This document shows, one piece after another, positions 44,784 to 52,486 of a DNA stretch of 64,000 bases (position 1 is the first letter of the stretch; each line of letters begins with the position of its first letter). The DNA lies in contig NZ_NHYM01000004.1 in the NCBI RefSeq assembly GCF_003288815.1, positions 119,378 to 183,377 on the forward strand, given 5' to 3'. The translations under genes were made by a program, and so were the position numbers. Source of the stretch: Helicobacter sp. 16-1353. GTDB lineage: Bacteria; Campylobacterota; Campylobacteria; Campylobacterales; Helicobacteraceae. The notes below the pieces were generated by a model. It was not told the origin of the DNA, made no database searches, and was given only the letters and a program-made list of their open reading frames with translations.

Positions 44784-45674
44784 ATGGAAAATCGTAGAGC
44801 ATTTTTGAAAAATACTACATTTTTGGCTGGTGGAATGATGATATTTGGAGCAAATAATATCTTTGCAAGTAACGCAAATGCGATAAATACAAATAAAGGT
44901 GGGAGTATGGGCTATATCACATTAAATAATGGCGTGAAAATGCCAAATATGGGCTTTGGGACTTGGAATTTACGAGCAGATGAAGCAAAAGCGACGATTT
45001 TAGAGGCGTTAAATGTGGGCTATCGCTTGATTGATACAGCTAGTTATTATCGTAATGAGAAAGAAATCGGCGAGGCGGTGAGGGAATTTATGGCTAAAAG
45101 TGGCGTAAAAAGAGAGGAAATTTTCATCACCACAAAGGTTTTTGAGGACAATGCGGAGGCGGAATTTACGCGGAGTATGAAAAACTTGGATTTAGGCTAT
45201 ATCGATTTATACTTGATACATTGGCCAAAAGGTAGCGATAAAAAGCGTTGGGAAGTCTTGCAAAAGCACTATAAGAGTGGGGAAATTAGAGCGATTGGCG
45301 TGAGTAACTACGATATAAGCGAGATTGAAAACTTGATGAAAACAAGCGATACGAAACCCGCACTAAATCAAATCCGCATAAATCCATTTAGTAGAGATAA
45401 GGCAACGATAGAGTATTGCAAAGCTCAAAATATCGCAGTTCAGGCATATACATCGCTTGGGAATCTAAGTGTTGCACTGAAAAATAAAACCTTACAAGAA
45501 ATCGCCAAAAAGTATAATAAGTCAATCCCGCAAATAATGCTCCGCTGGGCGTTACAACAGGATTTTATACCGATTCCAAAATCAAGCAATCCAAAGCGAA
45601 TAAGAGAGAATTTTGATATTTTTGATTTTAGTCTAAGTAGCGATGATATGGCGAAAATCTCGAGTATTTCGTAA
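44784..45674 (+). CDS. Second aldo-keto reductase with twin-arginine leader and internal start
   Basis: A complete aldo-keto reductase with tetrad residues Asp84, Tyr89, Lys118 and His146 (LIDTASYY, TTKVF, LIHWP). Residues 1-29 form a Tat signal (NRRAFLKN at 3-10, then a hydrophobic core ending IFASN). The ordinary enzyme start is Met42 (ATG 44907-44909, MGYITLNNGVKMP), preceded by AAAGGTGGGAG, which is read as KGGS. It is a diverged paralogue of the 19.1 kb gene and lies next to a pseudogene copied from the same cluster. The substrate is unknown. Confidence 0.9.
   Translation: MENRRAFLKNTTFLAGGMMIFGANNIFASNANAINTNKGGSMGYITLNNGVKMPNMGFGTWNLRADEAKATILEALNVGYRLIDTASYYRNEKEIGEAVREFMAKSGVKREEIFITTKVFEDNAEAEFTRSMKNLDLGYIDLYLIHWPKGSDKKRWEVLQKHYKSGEIRAIGVSNYDISEIENLMKTSDTKPALNQIRINPFSRDKATIEYCKAQNIAVQAYTSLGNLSVALKNKTLQEIAKKYNKSIPQIMLRWALQQDFIPIPKSSNPKRIRENFDIFDFSLSSDDMAKISSIS
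44895..44909 (+). promoter_or_regulatory. Internal ribosome site and ATG inside the second aldo-keto reductase
   Basis: AAAGGTGGGAG followed by the in-frame ATG 44907-44909 at the family's normal start. It encodes K-G-G-S-M in the long form. Confidence 0.6.
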
Positions 45675-45823
45675 TCTCTGGAGTTTGGGGAGATTCTAAG
45701 CATAGTAGATAGAATATTCCGTATTAAATCCGGTATAAAAATCTAAATGAATGTTGGGGATTTTTGAATACTCCATAAATTAGGTGGTAGTAGATAATAA
45801 TGTATTCCTAAAACTACAAGTGC

Positions 45824-46078
45824 TCTGCCAAAATTATTGAGGATTCCACGCTAGATTACACGATTATCCGCCCGGGCTGGTTTAGCTATGAAAATGAGAT
45901 AAATTATGAGGTAACCTACAAGGGTGAGGCATTCAAAAATCCAGAGGCTAGAATCTCGCGTAAATCCATTGCAGATTTGGTTCAGCGCTGTATTTTTGAA
46001 AATTTTAGAATCCGCCAAGTAGAATCTAATAAACTAGAATCTAATAAATTGTTGGATTGCTTTAGAATAAATCTTTAA
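45824..46078 (+). pseudogene. 3' fragment copied from the NmrA-type gene
   Basis: Translation of 45824-46078 gives SAKIIEDSTLDYTIIRPGWF and continues to FENFRIRQ, matching the last ~70 residues of the NmrA-type protein at 21404-22087 with only a few changes. The DNA is also close. After the match the frame runs into GAATCTAATAAA repeats and a TAA at 46076. There is no start codon (an in-frame stop lies at 45809), so it is a remnant. It sits after the second aldo-keto reductase and suggests that a second oxidoreductase cluster once stood here. Confidence 0.88.
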
Positions 46079-46176
46079 GAAAATCTAAGATTTAAAGTCT
46101 AGTGCAAAATCTAAAGCAAAATCACCTATAAAGTAGGGAGATTCTATGGAGATTCTAAAAAACTCTACGAATACTT

Positions 46177-47094
46177 TTAGTATGTTTTACAGCTCTTGCC
46201 CTCGCATTTGCCACTTTTTAAATCCCAAAAGTCCGTGTAAAACATACTCGCTCTTTTGCCTAGATTCTCACCGATGAATTTTTCCTCATTGCTTGAAAAT
46301 ACCATTATACAACCCCCAGCTTTTATGTAGTTTTCCGCCTCTTTTGGGGCGTTTTTGATAGCCGAAGTGTGCGCGGCGACCATAGGGATTTTTAGATTTA
46401 GTGCTAGGTTAAAGTCCCCAGTGGAGAGCATAGGATACTTTATCCCCGCCTTTTTTGCCGCGTAGTAATTTTGTAGCCCAAAGACTTCAACCAGCACTCT
46501 ATCCATAAACTTTATCTGCGTTTTCATCGCACTAAAATCATTGAGCTTATCGCTCACAAGGTAGGCGTGTGGGTGTCTAGCGAAAATCTCATTAATATCA
46601 TTTATATCTAGCGGCGTGTAGATTTTGTGGATTTTGCGGCGTTTTACATCACTAATTTTGGGGGCTAATCGCTCATCATTTTCGCTAATTTTGCCTCCAT
46701 TTTTAGATTCCAGCTCTTTTAAAATAGGATTTTCAACGCCTGTGATTTTATCAAAATGCTTATAGTCATGTGCCCCAAATATCACGCCCTCAATTGATTT
46801 CATTAAATCAATTTCAATAAATTTATAGCCATTTTTGAGCGACTTTTCTAGTGCCTCGCGGCTATTTGTATAGGTCAGCCCATTTATCGCGCCTCCGCCG
46901 TGTGCGATAAAAAAGCGATTATCATGCATAAAATCGCTCGTGTCGCTAATGTGAAACTCGCATTTCTCCATAGGGCTATTTTGCATTTTAAATGTGATAT
47001 ATTTTGTGTAGATTCCGCTTTTATTGTTCCACACCACAAGGGCTAAAATCATAATCACCACAACCCCAACAATCCCAAAAATTTTCTTTTTCAT
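46177..47094 (-). CDS. GDPD/PI-PLC-like phosphodiesterase, membrane anchored
   Basis: A 305-residue protein with an N-terminal membrane anchor or signal (about 5-22) and a TIM-barrel like that of glycerophosphodiester phosphodiesterases. Visible catalytic-type residues are His65 (IAHGGG), Glu94 and Asp96 (FIEIDLM) and His109 (GAHD). The C-terminal part is less typical. It should act in the periplasm on a glycerophospho- or similar diester. It lies 23 bases after the LtaS/MdoB-like gene in the same direction, so the pair probably works on the same phosphoglycerol-type decoration. Confidence 0.75.
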   Translation of the reverse strand: MKKKIFGIVGVVVIMILALVVWNNKSGIYTKYITFKMQNSPMEKCEFHISDTSDFMHDNRFFIAHGGGAINGLTYTNSREALEKSLKNGYKFIEIDLMKSIEGVIFGAHDYKHFDKITGVENPILKELESKNGGKISENDERLAPKISDVKRRKIHKIYTPLDINDINEIFARHPHAYLVSDKLNDFSAMKTQIKFMDRVLVEVFGLQNYYAAKKAGIKYPMLSTGDFNLALNLKIPMVAAHTSAIKNAPKEAENYIKAGGCIMVFSSNEEKFIGENLGKRASMFYTDFWDLKSGKCEGKSCKTY

Positions 47095-47117
47095 TTATTT
47101 CCCCCTTTATTGTTCGC

Positions 47118-48616
47118 CTATTTTTTAACTTGCCAAAAGCTATCATAGATTCTATTATTTTGGCTTAAGTTTTGATTTAGCGTTTCTAGCCCCATAGATT
47201 CTAAAAGCGTGGGTTTATCGCTAAATAGGCTCACTCCAAGAGCTGCTTTCCGCCCCTCCACTTCAATGCCGATAGATTCTAAAATGCTAGGCAACATATC
47301 AAAATGACTTGCATTTCTATTTTTCACTTTTCTAGAATCTATCTTTAAATCACTCGGCGGATTTATAATGGCATTGTAGATTCCACGCCTTACACCATTT
47401 GGGACAAAGCCACGCTGCATAGTGTAATGGTCGCCAAGAACAACAATCGTAGTGTTTTTATAAAAATCTTGCGCCTTCAGCCACGCGATAAATTCGCCCA
47501 GCATTTTATCGCTACACGAGATAGAATCTGCATATTGATTGCCCCTTGAAGCCATACATGAGCTATCCACATAGCCCGGAAAATGTGCGTCCACGCTCTC
47601 AATCCTAAGGACAAATGGCGTAGAGCTATCATAATTGCTTAAAATTTCCTTTGCAAATTCAAAGGTTTTGGCGTCCTCCATTCCCCAATTTATGTGATAC
47701 TTTTTCGGTAATTTGCCAGAATCTCGAAAATATTCCAAATCATAGACATTTTCCAAGCCGTGAGCTTTTAAAAAGTTTATTTTTCCACCAGTGTTCCCCT
47801 CGCTTAAAACCATATCTTGCCTATACCCAGCTTGTTTTAAAATATCACCCAAACAAGTAGCGGAGCTTAAAAAGTATTTGTTGCGGAAGTCGTTTCCGCC
47901 GATTGGCATTTTTAGATTTATGCCACATTCATAGCCCACCATCGCTGCCACAGTCCAGCCTACGCCGTTTGTTTGGATTAGATTTGTGCTGATATTTTGA
48001 GTGGCGATTTGGCTTAGATTTGGTATTAGATTCCTATCAAACGCCCTAGCAAAAGTCGCCTCCATAGATTCTAAATATACGATGATTAGATTCCGCTTTT
48101 TCTCTGGGAATCGTATTTGTAAGTCGCTTGGCGCGGTGTAATGCTCCTCGTAAAATGTGGAGAAATGCTTCTCTTGCTTTTTGGTGAAATACTCATAGAT
48201 TCCAAATTTATCATTTGTATATTTCACGCTTAAAGCACCAAAAATAAGCACGGCAAGGCTAAGAATATAAAATCGTGCCAAATAAAGTTTGCTAAAAATA
48301 AATCTTAAAAATCGTAGCGTTTGGGTGAAAATGAGCCTCTGTATGGGGCTACTAAGCAAAAGAAATAAAATAAGAAGCGAAAAAATGAAAGTGGGGAGTA
48401 GGACATTTTTCCCCATTGATAGGATTATGCGTGGGTCTGCTCCGTCAAGTGGCATATATAGGTGGAATAGGAATTGTTCAAAGGTAATCCCCCCCCATCA
48501 CTTGCGAAATACCACTGAATCCACCAAGTAAGGCAATTTAATAGCATAGAGACAACAAGCCCAATAAATGTAAGGGTTTTTAGAAATATCTTTGTTTTGT
48601 TGGTAATTTTTGCCAT
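47118..48616 (-). CDS. LtaS/MdoB-like sulfatase-family phosphotransferase, phase variable and out of frame here
   Basis: The catalytic part (47118-48455) is a membrane-bound sulfatase-fold enzyme like lipoteichoic acid synthase or the phosphoglycerol transferase MdoB: IIVYLESMEATF, NGVGWTVAAMVGYECG, RIESVDAHFPG and VVLGDHY. The true start is ATG 48616 (AAAAGGAA upstream; MAKITNK), which gives the first membrane helix. After Ser-Asp comes a run of eight G (48489-48496 on the plus strand as C). With eight G the frame shifts into a short dead end; with nine G it joins perfectly (GGG-ITFEQFLFHLYMPLDGAD). So the gene is a full ~499-codon enzyme switched off in this sequence. Confidence 0.85.
48489..48496 (-). 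repeat. Poly-G tract (8) causing a frameshift
   Basis: Eight C on the plus strand, that is eight G in the coding strand, near codon 42 of the LtaS/MdoB-like gene. Nine (or six) G would restore the reading frame. Poly-G/C tracts of this length are classic slippage sites in Helicobacter and Campylobacter. Confidence 0.85.
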
Positions 48617-48635
48617 TTTGTTCCTTTTGTTAAAT

Positions 48636-49595
48636 TTAAAATAATCTCTGTTTAGACTCATTTATCCTTTTATTTGCAAGATTTATGTAATCTTTATTTA
48701 TCTCATAGCCCACAAAGTTGCGTTTTAGCTCGCTTGCGGCGATTGCACTCGTGCCACTTCCCATAAATGGGTCTAAAATAATGTCATTTTCAAAGCTATA
48801 AAATTCTATCAATCGCTTTGGCAATTCAAGCGGGAAAGGGGCTGGGTGACCGACTTTCTTCGCACTCACCGCGGGGAATCGCCAAATAGATTTGCTCCAC
48901 TCCATAAAATTTTCCTTAGAAATCGAGTCGTTTTTATCGCCCCTCTCTCGCCCAAAATCGCCCTTTGAAAACACCAAAATATACTCGTGCGTATCTCGCA
49001 ATACTGGATTACTCGCACTCTTAAAACTCCCCCAAGCAAGGCTCACACCGCTACTTGCACTCTTGTCCCAGATGATTTCGCCACGCATTAAAAAGCCAAG
49101 CTCTAACATAATTTGATTGACATACATCGTAAGCGGGATATAGGGCTTTCTGCCGATGTTTGCGATATTTATACATGCCCTACCGCCATTTATTAGCACA
49201 CGATAAGTCTCGCTTAAAACCGCCCCCAAAAGCCCCAGATATTCGCTAAGCGTGAGATTCTCATCATATTCCTTGCTTACATTATAAGGCGGCGAAGTTA
49301 GCATTAAATGGACGCTATTATCGGGCAGCTCGTGCATGTTTTCGCTACTATGATTAAAAATGGTGTTTAGATTTTCTTGTGGAATCTCGCTAGATTCTGT
49401 GGTGTTTTTTGTATTTTTAAGCGGAGATTCACGCGATATTTTTGTAATTTTGGGCGCGGAATCTAGGGAATTCGGAATCGCTAAATCTAGATTCTCATAC
49501 AGCTTAGAATTATAAAATTTTGACGAATTATGCCCTATTCGCCCACTTACGCCAAAAGATGAAGTTTGTGTATTTTTAAGTTTTATCTGTAGCAT
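48636..49595 (-). CDS. DNA methyltransferase (N4-C/N6-A, TSPPY type) with N-terminal extension
   Basis: A 319-residue beta-class methyltransferase. The catalytic motif TSPPYN is at 100-105 and the AdoMet motif DPFMGSGTS lies near the C-terminus. The first ~75 residues (SSFGVSGRIGHNSSKFYNSK, then a polar Ser/Thr/Asn stretch) precede the usual start of the fold (IFNHSSENMHELPDNSV). The gene overlaps the end of the endonuclease gene by 20 bases. It may be a third methyltransferase of the MboII-like system or the survivor of another one; the target sequence is not predictable by eye. Confidence 0.85.
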   Translation of the reverse strand: MLQIKLKNTQTSSFGVSGRIGHNSSKFYNSKLYENLDLAIPNSLDSAPKITKISRESPLKNTKNTTESSEIPQENLNTIFNHSSENMHELPDNSVHLMLTSPPYNVSKEYDENLTLSEYLGLLGAVLSETYRVLINGGRACINIANIGRKPYIPLTMYVNQIMLELGFLMRGEIIWDKSASSGVSLAWGSFKSASNPVLRDTHEYILVFSKGDFGRERGDKNDSISKENFMEWSKSIWRFPAVSAKKVGHPAPFPLELPKRLIEFYSFENDIILDPFMGSGTSAIAASELKRNFVGYEINKDYINLANKRINESKQRLF

Positions 49596-50826
49596 TTAGC
49601 AACTCTTTATTGTAGTCAAGCATTAAATCTTGTTTTTTTGTATCATATTTTATATTTTTTTCATTCTCGCAATAAACTTGATTATTCGACAAATCACTAA
49701 AAATTGCGTCGTTTTTATTGAAATTAAGGATAATGTTTGCGTTCTTATTTTGCGTGATTTGGCTGTGTGAATAGGCGTCGATATAGACTAGATTTTGCCA
49801 CTTATCTATCGTGTGAAATTCGACCTTACTTTTGGCAAAGCATAAAGGCACGATGTGGTGCAGCTCAAAGCCCTTAGTTTTTTGGGCGATATTGTGCTTT
49901 TCAAAATACAAGATTTTTTCATTTAGACTTCGTTTTAGCTTGGAAGTATCTTCAAAAATCTCATCTTTTCCAACTCTAATGTAGAGTTTATTTTGCTTTT
50001 TATTCCACTCAAAATACGCCATTTGCGAGAGAAGCGTGAGAATCTGTTGGGTCTCATTTATCCAATTATGAAAATCTCTTTTTTGCGTTTTATCACCACT
50101 AAAATTATTTGGATTGCAGTAACTTTGAATTTTTATCAGCAATGCTTCTTTTACAATTCTACTAGTGTTTCTGTATTCCTTGATAAAATGCAAAATATCG
50201 CTTCGCTGATAAATGCGCGAATCTAAAATTTGATACAAAAAAGTCCCAAAAAATAGCAATTCATGCGTTGAAATATAGTTAGATTCTAGCTCCAAGCAAA
50301 GACTTAAAATCTCCTCACCAAAGCCATTCATAAGATTTTCTAACGCCCTTGTATAAAATAGATTCTGCGTAAAAATATCCTTTGTTTTTAAAAACTCTAT
50401 GCCAAAATCGCTTAAAGAAATATACTTTTTAACGCCCCTTGCAAATGGGCTTAGCTCTTTTTTATTCTTGTCAAAACGGCAGATTAAGCCCATTCTATGC
50501 ATATCCACAAAGATATTTTTACGCAAGGAATCTTGTGTGCATCGCTGAATTTTTAAGCCTATATTATTTGTGAGTTTGGCGTATTTTTCTTCGCCATTTA
50601 TGTTGTGTGGTCTTTTGCTTAAATCAGTTGTGCGAATCTGTAATAATTCGCCTCCACACAGCTTATAAATTTCTTCTAAAATGACTAAAACTATTTCTTT
50701 TGTGTAGCGATTGTGTTGCGAGATTTGCACTCCGCGATAATTTTCGCTCTGCAATCTTTTTACTAAGAATCTTAAAAATTCTTTGCTTGGGTCAATATCT
50801 AAAATTTCTTGTAGTTTTTCATTCAT
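49576..50826 (-). CDS. MboII/HpyAII-like type IIS restriction endonuclease
   Basis: A 416-residue protein, the same length as R.MboII, lying directly after two methyltransferases as in MboII and in H. pylori HpyAII (HP1366-HP1368; GAAGA, cutting about 8/7 bases away). An HNH-type catalytic motif is visible at the C-terminal side: ELHHIVPL (His323-His324), Asn345 in KWQNLVYID and His354. The N-terminal two thirds is likely the DNA-recognition part. Its ATG overlaps the stop of the adenine methyltransferase by four bases. The frame is intact, so an active enzyme is likely. Specificity is inferred from the family. Confidence 0.82.
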   Translation of the reverse strand: MNEKLQEILDIDPSKEFLRFLVKRLQSENYRGVQISQHNRYTKEIVLVILEEIYKLCGGELLQIRTTDLSKRPHNINGEEKYAKLTNNIGLKIQRCTQDSLRKNIFVDMHRMGLICRFDKNKKELSPFARGVKKYISLSDFGIEFLKTKDIFTQNLFYTRALENLMNGFGEEILSLCLELESNYISTHELLFFGTFLYQILDSRIYQRSDILHFIKEYRNTSRIVKEALLIKIQSYCNPNNFSGDKTQKRDFHNWINETQQILTLLSQMAYFEWNKKQNKLYIRVGKDEIFEDTSKLKRSLNEKILYFEKHNIAQKTKGFELHHIVPLCFAKSKVEFHTIDKWQNLVYIDAYSHSQITQNKNANIILNFNKNDAIFSDLSNNQVYCENEKNIKYDTKKQDLMLDYNKELLNATDKT

Positions 50827-51608
50827 GTCTCACTCCCTTTTACTACGCTTAAACTAGAATCTAAATAATCCGCATTTATCTCACAGCCGATAAAATCCCG
50901 CCCCAAGTCCCTTGCCACAAGGCTAGTCATTCCACTTCCGCTAAATAAATCAAGCACCAAATCGCCCTCATTGCTACTTGCCTTTATCATTCGCTCAATC
51001 ATCTCTCTTGGCTTTATGCTGGGGTGAGGCGGCTTTACTACTTTGCCATTTATTTTGCTTTTATGTCTTTGGCTTGTGATTTCCCATACATCAGGGCAGA
51101 GTTTGCCATTCTTATTTGGAAACCACCTTTTGCCATTTTTTAAGATTCCCTTTTCTTGTGCGTGGGCTATTCGCTGGGTTGATTGATAGGGAATCCTTAC
51201 AGATTCCGCATTAAAAGTGTAGTTTTTAGAATCCATTGTGTAGAATAAAATGCTTTCTTGGTTGCTATTAAAACGCTTTTTAGAATAGCTCAGCCCATCT
51301 TTTTTATACCAGCAAATAAAATTTTGAAAATTGACATTAAAATTTAATAGATAATTTAAAATAATTGCCGCATTATAGGGCGTATTAAAGATATAAAAAC
51401 TCGCATTTTGCTTTAATTTTGGTAGCATTAAACTAATCCATTTATAAGTAAAATCCAAAAATTCACTTTGGTTTTTAAAGCTATCCCAAGTGGCGATTTT
51501 AAGATTATATGGTGGGTCAATTATGGCTAAATCAATAGCGTTATTTGGCAAGGATTCTAAGAAGTCAAACACATCGGCGATATAGATTCTATTTGTTTTA
51601 AGATTCAT
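50823..51608 (-). CDS. N6-adenine DNA methyltransferase, M1.MboII-like
   Basis: A 261-residue beta-class adenine methyltransferase with motif IV DPPYNL at 31-36 and motif I FSGSGMTS at 222-229. M1.MboII has about 260 residues, and HP1367 is its H. pylori counterpart. It should methylate the GAAGA strand of the predicted recognition site. It overlaps the preceding methyltransferase and the following endonuclease by four bases each. Confidence 0.88.
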   Translation of the reverse strand: MNLKTNRIYIADVFDFLESLPNNAIDLAIIDPPYNLKIATWDSFKNQSEFLDFTYKWISLMLPKLKQNASFYIFNTPYNAAIILNYLLNFNVNFQNFICWYKKDGLSYSKKRFNSNQESILFYTMDSKNYTFNAESVRIPYQSTQRIAHAQEKGILKNGKRWFPNKNGKLCPDVWEITSQRHKSKINGKVVKPPHPSIKPREMIERMIKASSNEGDLVLDLFSGSGMTSLVARDLGRDFIGCEINADYLDSSLSVVKGSET

Positions 51609-52486
51609 GTAAAAAGCCTATTTGCACAATCTAATTTGGCGTTAATTATGTCTTTGTAATTCTCATAAATCTCATATCCTATGAAATTCCTATTTAATTC
51701 CTTTGCCACTTTTAGCGTCGTCCCACTCCCAGCAAATGGGTCTAGCACTACATCGCCCACAAAAGAATACAGCTTAATAAGCCGGTATGGAATCTCACTT
51801 GGCATAATCGCTGCATGCTTGCCAAAAGCCAAATCGCTTTTATTTGGGATAGGGATATCCCAAATTTGCTTAGTGAAATTCACCCATTCTTCTTGGCTTA
51901 GCTTACTTTGCTCCTTTTTCTCAATACTAATTTTTTCTTTACTCGCTCCATTTTTCACAAAAACGGCGATAAATTCGCTTGTATTTTGTGCATAAAAATT
52001 ACGCGGATATGGATAGCTACCAAACATTAATTTTTTAGTCGTATTCGTGCGATTCCAAATATATAAATCAAGCAAAAATATATCTTTAATCTCACTTAAA
52101 ATGCTATGCTGAATGTCGCTTTGCAAATCAAAAATATGGCGATTATAATGCGTATTTAAGTCTTTTTTAAGCATTGGCATAAGTGGGACATTAATGCAAA
52201 GTTTGCCATTTGGTTTTAGCACTCTTTGGCACTCTCTCCAGACTTTTAAAAGCTCTTTTATATATTTTTTATAGCTATTTATTGAGCCTAAATCTTGCTT
52301 TTTTTGCTTGGAGTGCGATATATCTTGGTAGCCATTTTTGGCATAATCTTTGATATTAAAATAAGGCGGAGAAGTGATAATCAAATCCACGCTAGAATCT
52401 AGAATCTCGCTCATATTTTGACTTGATTTGTAAAATACTTGGTTTAGCATAGATTCCACACCTAATGCATGTTCCTGATTTATCAC
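51605..52486 (-). CDS. DNA methyltransferase, M2.MboII-like
   Basis: A 293-residue beta-class methyltransferase with motif IV TSPPYF at 38-43 and motif I DPFAGSGTT at 249-257. TSPPY is typical of N4-cytosine enzymes. By position it matches M2 of MboII/HpyAII (HP1368), which protects the TCTTC strand. It is translated first of the restriction genes, right after the ABC-F gene, with a four-base overlap. Confidence 0.85.
   Translation of the reverse strand: MINQEHALGVESMLNQVFYKSSQNMSEILDSSVDLIITSPPYFNIKDYAKNGYQDISHSKQKKQDLGSINSYKKYIKELLKVWRECQRVLKPNGKLCINVPLMPMLKKDLNTHYNRHIFDLQSDIQHSILSEIKDIFLLDLYIWNRTNTTKKLMFGSYPYPRNFYAQNTSEFIAVFVKNGASKEKISIEKKEQSKLSQEEWVNFTKQIWDIPIPNKSDLAFGKHAAIMPSEIPYRLIKLYSFVGDVVLDPFAGSGTTLKVAKELNRNFIGYEIYENYKDIINAKLDCANRLFT

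Noticed and set aside
48425..48661. Separate 78-residue protein starting at 48661
   Set aside because: It is the out-of-frame N-terminal part of the LtaS/MdoB-like gene, split by the 8-G tract; the real start is 48616.
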